Position numbers and translations under genes: made by a program
Shown here: positions 44,600 to 55,822 of the stretch, one piece after another
Position numbering within the stretch: the first letter of the stretch is position 1
Layout: each line of letters opens with the position of its first letter
NCBI RefSeq assembly: GCF_004664715.2
Contig: NC_051063.1
Span: 140,127,843-140,191,842 of the forward strand
Length of the DNA: 64,000 nt
Source of the DNA: Peromyscus leucopus
Lineage: Eukaryota > Chordata > Mammalia > Rodentia > Cricetidae
Reading direction: 5' to 3'
Notes under the pieces: generated by a model
What the model was told of the DNA's origin: nothing
The model's database searches: none
Seen by the model: only the letters and a program-made list of their open reading frames with translations

Positions 44600-45130
44600 T
44601 GGTTTCAAAATCGAATCAATAGTTATCTAGAGGAAGGAAGCTTCCATTCTTGAGTTTCCCATCCTCCTTCCTCCAGAGGTAACATTTAACTTACTCCTTT
44701 TAGCTTCCTGCTGGGGGGCAGAGGGGGGGGAATGGAGACTCCAGCACATTCCTTCTTACTGGATACATTGTAGCAATATTTTCTTCCTATCTTACACTTC
44801 CTGCTTTATAGCATTTCCACAGTATCTTGGTATAAATCCGCAGCTGTCTGCTAACACACTTTATTCTCTTTGACAACCTCTTATTTCTTCACAGTTTGAA
44901 TTCATCGCGATTTTGCAACCATTTTCCCAGAGATGGGAATTTGGTTCTTGTCAGTCCTTTGCTACTAATTTTGAGCCACAGTGAATGCCCATGTGTCATT
45001 TGTATATTTTTGCTGGAGTATCCTTAGGATAGATGCAAAAGTAGTATACTTGGGTTGCAGATGAAATTTGTATTTCATTAGATGTTATCAAATAGGAATT
45101 GGAATTATCCATAGGAACTGTGGTATTAAA
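44600..45130 (-). mobile_element. Ancient L1 (L1M-type) fragment
   Basis: Reversed old L1 3' region: 'cctccagaggtaacatttaa', 'ggatacattgtagcaatat', 'tcctttgctactaattttga', 'gagtatccttaggatagatg'. Very diverged, so boundaries are uncertain. Confidence 0.5.
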
Positions 45131-45562
45131 AAAAAACCCTTTTCACAGTATACTATTTTATCTGTACTCCCAGGCTTTCATTAAAAATAAAATTACTTTT
45201 GGACAGTCATCAATCTCAAGTGAAGTTTTAGTTGATCTTTTTATCATTTTGAGTAAAGTATCAATTAGAATTTGATTAGTTTTAATGAGCTTGATGGTGG
45301 TAGTCGATCTGCAGTATATATGCATGTCCAAACATGTTGTACAATTGTAAGCATAAAGTTTTGGTGACTTAATACACCTTTGAAGCACTGAAAAAAGATG
45401 GAGAATTTGTTTTCTGTTTGCCTGCTACATCTGAGTCCCTTTTGGCTCATACAAACACAAAGCTACATATTAACTATAATTATGGGAAGCATATTTCTAT
45501 ATTAGTTATGTTGTCACAAGAAACTCGATCTCACACAAGGCATGGTCTTATGGTCTGTTTTG

Positions 45563-45845
45563 TGCTTTAACAGACCATCACAGACTAGATCCTTTATAAA
45601 TAACAGAAATTTATTTTTCATTGTTTTGAGCCTAGGAAGTCCAAGATTAAGGTGTTGATATCTGTTGGGAGTTTTCTTGCTGTATCCTTATATGAAGAAA
45701 AGTAGAAGGGAGAGGGAGGGGAAGGGGGAGGGGGAGATTCCTACAAGTCCCTTATTTTGTAGTGATATTAAATATTAAACACCTCCAAATACTGTTGCAT
45801 TAGGTTAAATTTCCCACATGAATATTGGGGTCATATAAGTATTAA
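45563..45845 (-). mobile_element. MaLR-like LTR (MST/MLT1 type), diverged
   Basis: Reversed landmarks: 'ataaataacagaaatttatt', 'gagcctaggaagtccaagat', 'cttgctgtatccttatatga', 'aatactgttgcattaggtta'. It contains a G-rich tract (45706-45735). Confidence 0.6.
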
Positions 45846-45854
45846 GATCATTCT

Positions 45855-45955
45855 TTCTGGTGGTAGTATATTACTCTATGATACATAAATATCATAATTA
45901 ATTCAGCTATTTTCTTATTGATTGACATGCTTTTCATTTCTATTCCTTTCTCATG
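45855..45955 (-). mobile_element. Ancient L1 fragment
   Basis: Phrase 'ggtagtatattactctatga' ... 'attgacatgcttttcatttc', resembling reversed L1M 3' sequence. A similar block occurs at 47203-47290. Confidence 0.4.
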
Positions 45956-45961
45956 TATGTG

Positions 45962-46510
45962 TGTATTAGTCAGGTTCTGTAGAGTAGCAGAACTTATAGA
46001 ATGAATATCTTTCTCTCTCTCTACATATATATTATATAATTATGTTATATATTATATTATATATAATTTATTGGAATGACTTACAGGCTGCAATCCAGAT
46101 TAATTCAACAATGGCTGAGTGTGAATGGAAAGTCCAAGAATCCGGTAGTTGCTCTATTCACAAGGCTGGATGTCTCGGCTGGTCTTCAGTATATGCTAGA
46201 GTCTCAAAGATGTAGGCTGTAATGCCAGTGAAGGAATGGATGTGCTAACAAGGCGAGAGCAAACAGGCAAAGAGCAAACTCCCTTCTTCTATGTCCGTAT
46301 ATAGACTTCCAGCAGAAGGTGTGGTCCAGATTAAAGGTGTGTCAAGCTCTGGATCAAAGGCGTATTACTTCCTACCTCAAAGGTCCAGACTAGAAGTGGA
46401 CTCACTTACTTCAGACAAAGCAAAAGAATCTCCCACAGGTGTGCTCTCCATTTCTGGATTGTAGTTCATTCCAGATGTAGTCAAGTTGACAACCAAGAAT
46501 AACCACCACA
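45962..46510 (-). mobile_element. LTR-type rodent repeat with AT tract
   Basis: The plus strand starts 'tgtattagtcaggttctgta' and ends 'gaataaccaccaca', with 'ccagatgtagtcaagttgac' before the end. This is a common rodent repeat whose TG...CA ends (minus strand TGTGGTGG...) suggest an LTR. A (TA)n-rich stretch lies at 46020-46072. Family name not assigned. Confidence 0.7.
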
Positions 46511-46984
46511 GTGTGTAGAAATAATATCTTTATCTGTGATATGCATATTTCTTTAAAACACTTTCAATCTGGGGAATAAAAAAACATTAGCTTCCTAGTG
46601 CCCTAATGAAAGAACATTCAAAATCAAACCTGGCCACTGTCCATTGTCCTGATGACTAGGGATGCACTCAGATACTGTGGGAAGGAGTCAAATAGCCTAC
46701 TGTGTCCCGAGGGCTGACCACACATGGATAGCTTTTTATCTACTCCGAATATCCTCAGTTGAAACTGTTAACTAGTGAATGTTAATTAGCCCTTTAAGAT
46801 TGTTCTAGCATGAAGACTGTATTCCAGAAAGATGCTAAGGGAGTGAGGGCAAATATGGATGTCATCTCCTGTTACCTTCATCAGAAAACAATCTTAATTT
46901 GCTGAAAATGCTTCTCTTTTGCCAATGTCAGTCAATAATGCTTTCTAGAGATCTTCTGAGTGATTAGAGAATCATTTTAATCAT

Positions 46985-47185
46985 CATTTATGTGTATGTG
47001 TTTATGTGCATGTGTACATGCATGTGAGTGCAGTGCTCATGGAACCCAGAAGAGGACATTGGATCCACTGGAGCTGGAGTTAAAGGCAGTTGAGAGCTGC
47101 CTGCCCTGGGTGTTGGGAACCAACCTCAGCTCCCCTGGAAAAACAGCAAGCATTCTTAGCTGCTGAGCCATCTCCCCAGGCCCAG
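46985..47185 (-). mobile_element. B2-clade SINE (B3-like)
   Basis: Reversed B3: 'gtgcatgtgtacatgcatgt', 'ggagctggagttaaaggcag', 'gtgttgggaaccaacctcag', 'ttagctgctgagccatctcc'. Confidence 0.9.
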
Positions 47186-47347
47186 TTTGCTTTTCTTAGT
47201 GGTGGCATATTACCCTACATGACAGAGAGTACCGTGATCAGTTCAGATGCTTTCTTATGAATGGACCTGCTTCATTCCTATTCTTTTGACGTTATGTGAG
47301 ATTTAGGTCACAATTTCTTAGCTATGATCCCCTAAAGCACAAGTAAG

Positions 47348-47372
47348 ACACACACACACACACACACACACA
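47348..47372. repeat. (CA)n microsatellite
   Basis: About 12 CA units. Confidence 0.95.
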
Positions 47373-47479
47373 AAACATAGATCGGGGAGAAAGCACATAT
47401 CTGGTAGGAATCTACTATCTAGGATACATAGTGAACCCTTACAGGTAAAATAAAAAGAAGAATCCAATTAAAATGAGTA

Positions 47480-48292
47480 AAAGGACATGAGCAAGTATTT
47501 CTCCCTGAAGGGGAAACAAACTGCCGATAATCACATGAGAGGGTGCTCAGTTGCCCCATCACCAATGAAGTGAAGTTCAAAACCCTATTGAGATAGGACT
47601 CCGTCCATGTCCACCAAGTCGGATAGATGAAGCCAGCTAAAGACAAATTTAACACCCTATGGAGAAACTGGGACCTTCCTGTGTTCCTAGTGGGGATATT
47701 AATGGATACAGCTTTTAAAAAAATAATAATTTGGATTGTAGATGTAGAGTTACCATTTGATTCATCAGTCTTACTTGGGATTTACAGAAGAGAATCTGAA
47801 GTGTATGTTTATCCCAAAGCTTGTGCATAGTGTTCATCCCAGTCTTATTCATAATAACAAAAGAGGAAACAATCTAACTATTCATCAGCTGCTGAATGGG
47901 AACACAGATTGCAGTGTACTCATACAATGGACTACTACTCATCCACAGGAATGAGCTAGTGATGCATGCTTCCTCACAGATGAACCTTGGGCACAGGTCT
48001 TATATAAGAAGCCAGATAAAAACACACATTGTTTTGTTTTATTCCTGTGAAATGTCCAGAATGGGCAGATTATATAGAAGTAAAAAGTAGAGTCATGGTT
48101 GCTAAGTCGTGGGGGAAAACAGGACTTGTAGTTTGGAGTGATTGATAATGAGTACGGTGTTTGCTTTGGGGGTAAGTAAAATACTCTAAAATTCATTGTG
48201 GCTGTGCAGACAACAAAAACTGTTGAATTGGGTACACTTTCAATCGGTAAATTCAATAAAGTTTTTTTCCTTTTAAAGAAAGAAGTCATCAG
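47480..48292 (+). mobile_element. Ancient L1 (L1MA/L1MB-like) 3' end
   Basis: About 0.8 kb matching the end of ORF2 and the 3' UTR of old mammalian L1, in order: 'aggacatgagcaagtatttc', 'ggagaaactgggaccttcct', 'gttaccatttgattcatcag', 'atggactactactcatccac', 'aagaagccagataaaaacac', 'ctgtgaaatgtccagaatgg', 'aattgggtacactttcaatc', 'aattcaataaag'. Frames are broken and it encodes nothing intact. Confidence 0.85.
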
Positions 48293-48884
48293 TGTATGTA
48301 TTCAACAAATATGTAAAATTATAAGGTTGGACCAGATGACTGCTCAAGAATCTTCACTGCTGATTTTGTCGCACCAAGTGTCCTGGCTGAGTTTCCATCT
48401 GCTGTCTTGATTTCCCAGTGGATCCTGGCTGGGAGCTGGAGATAGGGAGACATTGCCTCAGCGAACCGTGTTTGGCTTGCCGTGCTGTTTGCTTGGTTGT
48501 CCCTGCTGCTCAGAGAGTTTTATGTAATAGATGGAATGTCTCTTTCATTAGACTAAAATGGACTTGAATCACAGCATCATGGAAGAAAACATTATTCTAC
48601 CCCCAGCATTAGTTCAAATTTACTTTAGGCTCCCAAGATGCTCTGCTCACCATGTCTGCTCCAATTGTCTTCTCGAACTTCTGCATTTTGGGGCTAGAGG
48701 AAAGGTTACAACCTTCTTCCTTGTTAGCCGCTGGAAGGCTGCCTTGCATTCGAAGTTCCTGTCTGAAACATTTCATGAATCATCTTCTGCTCTTTTATCC
48801 CACACAAAAAAGGCCTGCTTCGCTCTAGACTCCCATTCCATTTGCTCATGCCCATTTCCTGCCAAAGTAACCATTTTCCCCCAA
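48293..48884. other. Unassigned, repeat-free
   Basis: No repeat recognised. A 111-codon plus-strand open frame (48558-48893) has no recognisable domain or exon context. It leads directly into the candidate conserved element at 48885. Confidence 0.35.
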
Positions 48885-49145
48885 AGAAAATAAAAGAGGT
48901 TCTGAGTTCTTCATTAATATCTGCATGTGGGATGAATGAGGAATTGATGTGCAGAGCCCAGCAGTAATGAGGTGATGATCAAAATGGGATAGGATGACCC
49001 CAAAGCAATCCTTTGTAATGAGCAATTAATTATTAAACCTGAAGCCCGAGTATATTCGATTACTAAATCAATCAGCCTGGGCTTACAGCCTCATTAGTAT
49101 TAGTGGGCTAAATGCCAATGTATTACAAACAGATTAATATTTTAA
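48885..49145. promoter_or_regulatory. Candidate conserved non-coding element, homeodomain-site rich
   Basis: Repeat-free AT-rich DNA with many TAAT/ATTA cores: 'atgagcaattaattattaaa', 'gattactaaatcaatcagcc' and 'cctcattagtattagtgggc'. It also has a 'tgatgatcaaaatggg' word and an isolated CpG pair ('cccgagtatattcg'). This is the texture of a developmental enhancer, and the strongest such candidate in the window. Confidence 0.5.
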
Positions 49146-49898
49146 TTCAAAACATATGAATTTTATGTGTGCTAAAGAAATTACAATTTGGATAATTGTG
49201 TATATGCATATGTGCATGTGTACGTGTGTGTGTATGCCTCTGTGTCTGTGTATGTGTATATTACTTATATATGAAACTTTAGTAGATCTCTTATGGGAAA
49301 TTTGTACATATGTGTCTTTGTATAGTAGCTGGCTGTGTTCCTACTGGCTGCATGGAGAAACAGCCACCCGACAGCTGTAGTTTCCCTAAGGATGGCCTTT
49401 CTTGAGTTTCTTTCCCTCTGCTCATTATTTACTTTGTATCTGAAAAGTACAAAATTATGTGTAGGTGAAGGTAATGTGTCTCTGCTCAGAGACTAAAAAT
49501 CAGATGTCCTGAACAATGGGGATCTAGTGACCAAAGAATTATTTCAGATCTGAAGAAGTATGAAAGTACTCATTGAGAGGATGGATCAATTAATCAATTA
49601 ATCATTAAATTAAGAGACTGCAGCTCATAAGATTAGAGAAGATATTTTCAAATTATGTATATGCTAATCAGACTTAGCAACAAGAAGACAAATCAATTTT
49701 TAAAAAGGAAGAAGAATGATACACAGGAATCTGATAAAGACAGATGTGACTCAGTTGGCCCCGTCTTTTCCCTACCACTTCACTCTGTCAACCTTTTCTT
49801 TTGATTTGGTTCCTACATTAAAACTTCTTCCTTCACCTTTCTTTAACTCACAGAAAATAATAAAAGTGGTTCTCTGAACAGGGATTCAGTAGCAAAAA
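49146..49898. other. No recognisable feature; TG-rich patch
   Basis: A loose (TG)n-like stretch lies at 49190-49260. Otherwise nothing assignable. Confidence 0.4.
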
Positions 49899-50170
49899 TT
49901 AAGCCAGACATGGCAGCACAGGCCTGGACTCCCAGCTGTTCACGATAACAAAGCAGGAGGATTGCGGACCAATTACCGTCTGGGCTGCAGAGTGAGTGCA
50001 AGCCTAGCCAGGGAAACGTAGTGAGATGCCTACTCCAAAATAAACAGAGGGAAAGAGAAAAGGAGAGGGAGGGAGAAAGAGCTGAGGCTGTTAGTGATGG
50101 AGTAGGGGCCTGGCATGCACTTGGTACTAAGTTCAAATAGCATCAGTACTGAAAATAACAATAACAGAAA
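49899..50170 (+). mobile_element. B1-ID composite SINE
   Basis: B1-like half 'aagccagacatggcagcaca', 'aaagcaggaggattgcggac' and 'gcctagccagggaaacgtag', then an ID-like half 'ggcctggcatgcacttggta', 'gcatcagtactgaaaa' and an A-rich tail. Diverged. Confidence 0.7.
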
Positions 50171-50525
50171 CAAAAGTGATAGCAATCACCCCCACAGATA
50201 TTTGTGTATACACAAATATCTGCAGTAGACAATCCTTCCACATGTGAAAATAGTACAAGGACCAATACCCAGTGGCTCATGTAAGTTAGTCCTACTCTTT
50301 CTTGTCCTACAAGGTCAAAATAGTTCTGTCCTAAAAATGGAGAGTTTGGGATTTCTGCACATATATCCATGCAGAGCTTATATTACTATGTTCATGCTTG
50401 CATTTTGCACATATAGATGCAAAAATTATGGATAGAGAGCACTTGGAATAACACAGATATGTTGGGGGGGGGGCTTCCAGAGTTTAAAGCATAGAGGTGT
50501 TGAGAAGACTTCATAAATGTTTGGG

Positions 50526-50597
50526 CTTCAGGGAGGCAGGGGATTTTGTCACAGACCCACAGCAGACACTCAATAAATACCTGTGAAATGAAAAGGG
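50526..50597 (+). mobile_element. L2 LINE 3' end
   Basis: Pattern 'gggaggcaggggattttgtc', 'cagcagacactcaataaata', 'cctgtgaaatgaa'. Confidence 0.6.
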
Positions 50598-50879
50598 TGG
50601 GTTAAAAATCCAGGTCCAGACAGAAAATCCCATGATATTTGAAGTCTCTTGGCAGTGCATTCTAATTGGTTCCCTTTAATCCATTAGGAAGGCTCTAGGA
50701 AGTGACTTTTTGAACAAGTAACAAAATTTCCACTAACAGTTAGGAGACTTTTCACACACATCAACTTCCTATTTCAAGTTTTAAAATCCAGCTGCTTTAT
50801 TTATTTATTTTTAGCATAGTACTAAGGGGGAAAAGAAGGAAGAATTCAATACCATTTCCTTCTAACTTGATTTATAGGT

Positions 50880-51995
50880 TCTATATATCCCAATGAAGCA
50901 TTTTGTGGAAATTTACAAGCTGATTCTGAAATTTATAAGTAAGTAGAAGGACCCATCGCAGCCAAAACAGTTTTGAAAGAGAAGTCCAATACCGAAGGAT
51001 TTACACTGCTTTGCTTCAAGAGTTATTACAGGCGTAGAGAAATCAAGATGGTGTAGTCTTGGCAGAGGGCTAGCAGATGCTTGGAGCAGAGGAGAAAGCT
51101 CAGAAATATGCCCAGACTTTATGGTCAATTGATCTTCAACAAAGGTGTCATGCCAACAGAATTTATCGAGGGAGGGAAATTCTTTTAAACAAATGTTGCA
51201 GGATTGACTGGACAACTACAAAGAGAAGGAGTGAGGTTTGGCTTTACTTCATAACACATGCAAAATCACACCTGACATGGGTCACAGGCCTAGATGTATA
51301 ACCTACAACTATACATTTTCTAGAAGCCATTGAAACCTTGGGGTAGACAAAGACTCTTAGAACCCGAAACAGAAAAGAAGAAGAAAAGGAATGTTAAGCT
51401 TCATTAAAACTGAAATTTCCACTCTGTAATAGACGTGGTTAAGACACTAAGTGATGAGTGGGGAAAAGGGACCTGCTGACCACATATTTGTGAAAGACTT
51501 GTATTGACAATATATAAAGACTTCCCACAATTCAACAACTTAAAATTTTTAATGATGTCTTCCCAACACCTCCATGCTTTAAATTCTGAAAGACGCCCCC
51601 AGGATATCTGTGTTAGTCCAGGAGCGCTTTATTAATGTTTTACATTTGTGCATGCAAAATGTAAGCATGAAAATAATAATGCAAAATGAGTGAGATACAA
51701 AAATGATCATTTAAAGCATAAGAAAAATTGTTTAACATCAGTAGCCATAAGAGAAATATAATTAGAATCCCTATGAGATGACACTACACAACTATGAGGA
51801 GGCTAAAAAAATGGCTGATAATATTAAGTGCTGACAGGGATGTGGCTTACTGGACCTTTCAGGAACTACCTGTGCGAGTTCAAGATGGAACAAATCACAC
51901 TTTGTAATGCTACTTGATTATTTCTTTCTCAAGTTCAATATGTACTTATGCTGTGAGCTGGGTCATTTTCTTAAGGGAAATGAAAACATGTGCTC
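50880..51995 (+). mobile_element. Ancient L1 (L1M-type) ORF2 fragment
   Basis: Matches ORF2 of old L1 in order: 'ccatcgcagccaaaacagtt', 'ttatggtcaattgatcttca', 'ttttctagaagccattgaaa', 'gacttgtattgacaatatat', 'tttaacatcagtagccataa', 'ccctatgagatgacactaca', 'aagggaaatgaaaacatgtg'. Many stops, so it is a dead reverse-transcriptase gene remnant. A diverged segment (51555-51690) does not align well. Confidence 0.8.
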
Positions 51996-52149
51996 AATAA
52001 TTGAACTATAGGACATGGTTCCTGCAAGCACTCCCTTCCGTTCATGCCATTCTTTCAAAAGCACACTCTTCAGTGAACTACAGCCTTCCTCTTTCCTTTC
52101 CTTTTATGGCTGCTGCTTTCTCTGTTCTGCCTAAGAATTACGTCAGCCA

Positions 52150-52395
52150 AAAGAACTGGACAGGAACATTCAAAGCAGCATTACCTGTAGTAACCCCAAG
52201 CAAGAAATGATGGCATCATCATTTGCAGAAGAATGGGTAAGTCAGCTCCATAGTAAAAAAGGAATGAACGACTAATAGATAAAGCAATGTGGATGAATCT
52301 ATAATAACCAATACACCAAGTAAAAGAACTCAGATACAAATGTGTACATGTTATTTGGGTTCAATTATTATTATATTCTGGAATATGATCTTTTT
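52150..52395 (+). mobile_element. Ancient L1 fragment, continuation of 50880-51995
   Basis: Resumes the same L1: 'cattcaaagcagcattacct', 'aaaaaaggaatgaacgacta', 'caatgtggatgaatctataa', 'aaagaactcagatacaaatg'. The 52000-52150 interval between is unrecognised and may be an insertion or fast-diverged. Confidence 0.7.
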
Positions 52396-52746
52396 TGTTG
52401 CCCTATGATAAATGATACAAGCAGTGTTTATTAGTGGGGCCAATACTGCTGTAAGGCCCATGAGGAAACCTACAATGATAGAAAAGCTCTGTATCTTGAA
52501 CTGGCCACACAGATACATGCATCTATGGAAATATATTAAGTTGTGTCTTTGAAGGTGTGTCCAACCTACAGCCTGTGGGTTGAATCTATTTCTGGAATTA
52601 CGAATGCAGTCAACACAGTTCTCGATGACTACATCATGATGTGGTATATAAGGGTTGGGTACTACTGCCAGAGAGACTATGTGGAGGAAAGGATGTGAAC
52701 CCACTAGAGGGAGCAGGAGGCACAAGGAAGAGTAAGCCATCACGAC

Positions 52747-53142
52747 TGTCTAAGTCAATGTTCTATTGCTGTGAAGAGACTCCATAACCATGGCAACTCT
52801 CATAAAAGAAAGCATTTAATTGGGGATTGCTTACAGTTCCAGAGGTTTAGTCCATTATCATCCAAGTAGGGAGGATGGCAGCACACAGGCAGACATGGTA
52901 TTGGAGGAATAGCTGAGAGTTCTACATCTGGACATGCAGGCAGCAGAAGAATGACCCTCTGGGCTTGGCTTGGGCTTTTGAAACCTCAAGGTCCACCCCT
53001 AGTGACATACTTCCCCCAACATGGCCACACCTGCTCCAACAAGGCCACACCTTTTAATCCTTCTCAAATTGTGCCACTCCCTGATGACTAAGCATTCAAA
53101 TATAAGAGCCTATGGGGAGTCATTCTTATTCAAACTACCACA
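52747..53142 (-). mobile_element. ORR1-like MaLR LTR
   Basis: Reversed ORR1: 'ttctattgctgtgaagagac', 'aaagcatttaattggggatt', 'tgagagttctacatctggac', 'caacaaggccacacctttta', 'aaactaccaca'. Length (about 396 bp) fits an LTR with TG/CA ends. No clean 5-bp duplication is visible. Confidence 0.88.
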
Positions 53143-53337
53143 GTGATATATATATGTGGAAATGCCATAATGTGCTTTGAATGCTAATATAATTAAATAT
53201 ATTTTACATACAATTCCACATTCCTTAGACTATACATTTCACTGTTATAAATTATGCTTCAAGTGCGATAGAAAAAACAATTTCATAAATCCCACAGTTT
53301 ACGTACTAGAAGGTAAATTATCTTCTATTTTTTCTTT

Positions 53338-53425
53338 CATTCCTGGTAGTGTTGGCCATAAACTCAGGGCCTCAGGCATTTAAGGTAAGCACTGTTATCA
53401 CTGAGCTGCATTTCCAGCCACTGCT
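53338..53425 (-). mobile_element. ID-type SINE
   Basis: Minus strand reads 'gctggaaatgcagctcagtg' and 'gaggccctgagtttatggcc', the ID consensus order. No B1 part. Confidence 0.65.
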
Positions 53426-53647
53426 TTTAATATAAAAGAAATGCTAAATACATGAACCATTATTGCTTAATAAAAAATTGCAAGCTTCCAAAGGAGAGAC
53501 AGAACCAATAGTCCTACCCAGCTATGATGTCTATGAACAACAACCACCAGCATGACATGATAACCCTAAGGGCACAGTAGTGGTATGTATACCCTGGCAG
53601 TAACAAATAGCACTCTAATTATACTTAAGACCTGCTGAATAAGAGGC

Positions 53648-54140
53648 TGTAGACGAGTTTCTAAATGGTCTTATTAAATAAAAAACACAGAGCCAAATAT
53701 AGGGGTGAAAGCCTTAGATCAGGGAAAGTCACCAGCCAACCTCACTTCACCAACTCTGCAGCTTCCAAATGTGAGTTACTTCCTGTCTGTCTACCCACAC
53801 CTTTATTGCCTTGCTGTTCTGCCCTCTCATTGACTCTCTTAGCCCAGCTACCTCACTTCCTCTTCCTACATAGCTCTGTCACTTTCTGTCTGTATAGACC
53901 TCCAGGCCTCTATGGTTGGTACTGGGATTAAAGGCTTGTGTCACCATGCTTGGCTCTGTTCCCTAGTGTGGCCTTGAACTCACAGAGCTCCTGCCTGCTA
54001 AGTGATAGGATTAAGGGCGTGTGCTGCCTGACTTCTTGTTTATTTAAAATGGCTGGCCTTTTCCCCCGATCTCCAGGCAAGTTTTATTAAAGCACCAATA
54101 AAATATCACCACATTTCAGCACAAATGAAATATCACCACA
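53648..54140 (-). mobile_element. Solo LTR of class II ERV, related to 40225
   Basis: The plus strand starts 'tgtagacgagtttctaaatg' and ends 'aaatatcaccaca'. Shared landmarks with 40225-40737 are 'ggtcttatta', 'ggattaaaggcttgtgtcac' and 'gtggccttgaactcacagag'. Flanks are 'agaggc' (53642-53647) and 'agaggg' (54141-54146), a 5/6 target duplication. The terminus carries a 27-bp-spaced repeat of 'aaatatcaccaca' (54101 and 54128). Confidence 0.85.
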
Positions 54141-54519
54141 AGAGGGAAACCATGCCTAGTACCAGAGACATACCCAACTACCCAGAGCTAGTGAAGTCAT
54201 GGGTCTCGGAGAACTTACAATTGCCACTTTACTAAACCAAGATAATCTCTAACTACACTCTTAGTATTTGTCCTTATACCCACAAATAAGTGCAGCCCTC
54301 CCCCTTCATCAAGGAAACTTATCTTTGTATCAGTTTTTAAAAAGTCTGTTCTGAGTAATGCATGAATGACCCTAATATGGTTCCAGAGAAGCTTTGGTCC
54401 AGAAACCTCAAGATTCCAGGAGTTAAAGACACCTAAAGAGAGAGTCCATTAAGCTACAGCAGGAGCTAATGTAAAAAGGTCTACACCTCTGTATCACGTG
54501 ACACAGATGCCCAGTGTAA

Positions 54520-54705
54520 AACACTTACTAACGGCAAGGCACTTTGTACACCCATCAACCTTTATAAGGACCCGAGAGGTCTTCATGAAGGTCTCGGTGA
54601 GGCCTGACCTTCCATTATGTAGAGGGGCAAACTGAGAGTTCAGGGCCACAGTGGAAACAATCACAGAGGCTAGCTCGGAACCAGTAGCCTCTTCCTTTTT
54701 AGCCA
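54520..54705 (-). mobile_element. MIR SINE
   Basis: Reversed MIR: 'aaggcactttgtacacccat', 'ccttccattatgtagagggg', 'caaactgagagttcagggcc', 'ggctagctcggaaccagtag'. Confidence 0.65.
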
Positions 54706-55119
54706 GCACTCTTGGCACCACACCAGCTACTTCTAAGTGGGTGAGCCAAAGACAGAATAAATTAGGGGAATAAATTCCTGTAAATGAGGAAGCAAGGTGA
54801 GAGAGGGAAGCTGCTTTTGCCTGGGAGGGTGAATATGGGAAGGCATCCTGAAGCCATCTTGTTCCAGTGATGCAGTGTTTGGTAAACAGGCCCTTAATCC
54901 TGCCAAAGAGCATCACTATACCTGTCATAATGCCACCTCTCAACATCCCCTTGGCAGAGTGGGTAATCTCATCTTCTTAGGGCTCTGTCTACGCTGACAT
55001 CCATTTATCATTTCCTGTTAATTCCCCAGATGTAGAGTTGTGGAACCTAGTCCCAAAGGATACTTCTACAGTATATACCCCTGTACCTAAGGCTCAGGGA
55101 ACAGGGTAGACAAAGGGGC

Positions 55120-55189
55120 AGAAAAACTGTAAGAACCAGGGCAGCAGGGAGCTTCCTGTGAGACTATTATACTGAGCCATTATACAGAC
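55120..55189 (+). mobile_element. L1 3' UTR fragment, left of nested LTR
   Basis: The phrase 'ccattatacagac' immediately before the LTR fits the L1 3' UTR 'attatacagactgagcagg' region, which continues at 55592. The 5' boundary is uncertain. Confidence 0.45.
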
Positions 55190-55591
55190 TGTACTGGCTG
55201 GTTTTGTGTCAACTTGACACAGGCCAGAGTCATCAGAGGAAGGAGCCTCAGCTGAGGAAATACCCCCTTGAGATCCAGCTGTAAGGCATTTTCTCATTTA
55301 GTGATCAGTGGGGGACATTCTAGCCCATGGTGGGTGGTGCCATCCCTTGCTTCCTGGTCCTGGGTTCTATAAGAAGGTGGGCTGAACCAGCCATGGGAAG
55401 CAAGACAGTAATCAACCTCCATGGCCTCTGCATCAGCTCCTGCCACCAGTTCCTGCCCTGTTTGCGTTCCTGTCCTGACTTCCTTCAGTGATGAACACCA
55501 ATGTGGAAGTGTAAGCCAAATAAACTCTTTCCTCCCCAACTTGCTTTTGGTCATGGTGTTTGGCCACAGCAGTAGACATCTAACAAAGACA
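55190..55591 (+). mobile_element. MaLR LTR (ORR1/MT group) nested in L1
   Basis: Begins 'tgtactggctggttttgtgt', contains 'aaggcattttctcatttagt' and polyadenylation signal 'gccaaataaactctttcc', ends 'catctaacaaagaca'. Flanks 'cagac' / 'cagat' are a near-perfect 5-bp duplication. It sits inside an L1 3' UTR. Confidence 0.9.
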
Positions 55592-55629
55592 CAGATGGAG
55601 CAGGGTGTATTTATATATTTAAGAATGCA

Positions 55630-55687
<58 letters not shown>

Positions 55688-55822
55688 AAACAATGAATGG
55701 AAAAAGAGGCCAGGAATTTGAAAGAGAGCAAAGAGGGGTTCTTGAGAGTGTTTGGAGGAAGATAAGGAAAAGGGGAAATGATGTAATTATATTATAATCT
55801 TAAAAAATAAAAGAAATAACTA
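55592..55822 (+). mobile_element. L1 3' UTR terminus with (GT)n
   Basis: Continues the L1: 'gagcagggtgtatttatata', a GT tract (55632-55686, about 27 units) in place of the usual TA/TG stretch, then 'aatggaaaaagaggccagga', 'gaaatgatgtaattatatta' and 'taatctt' plus A-rich tail. Confidence 0.85.
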
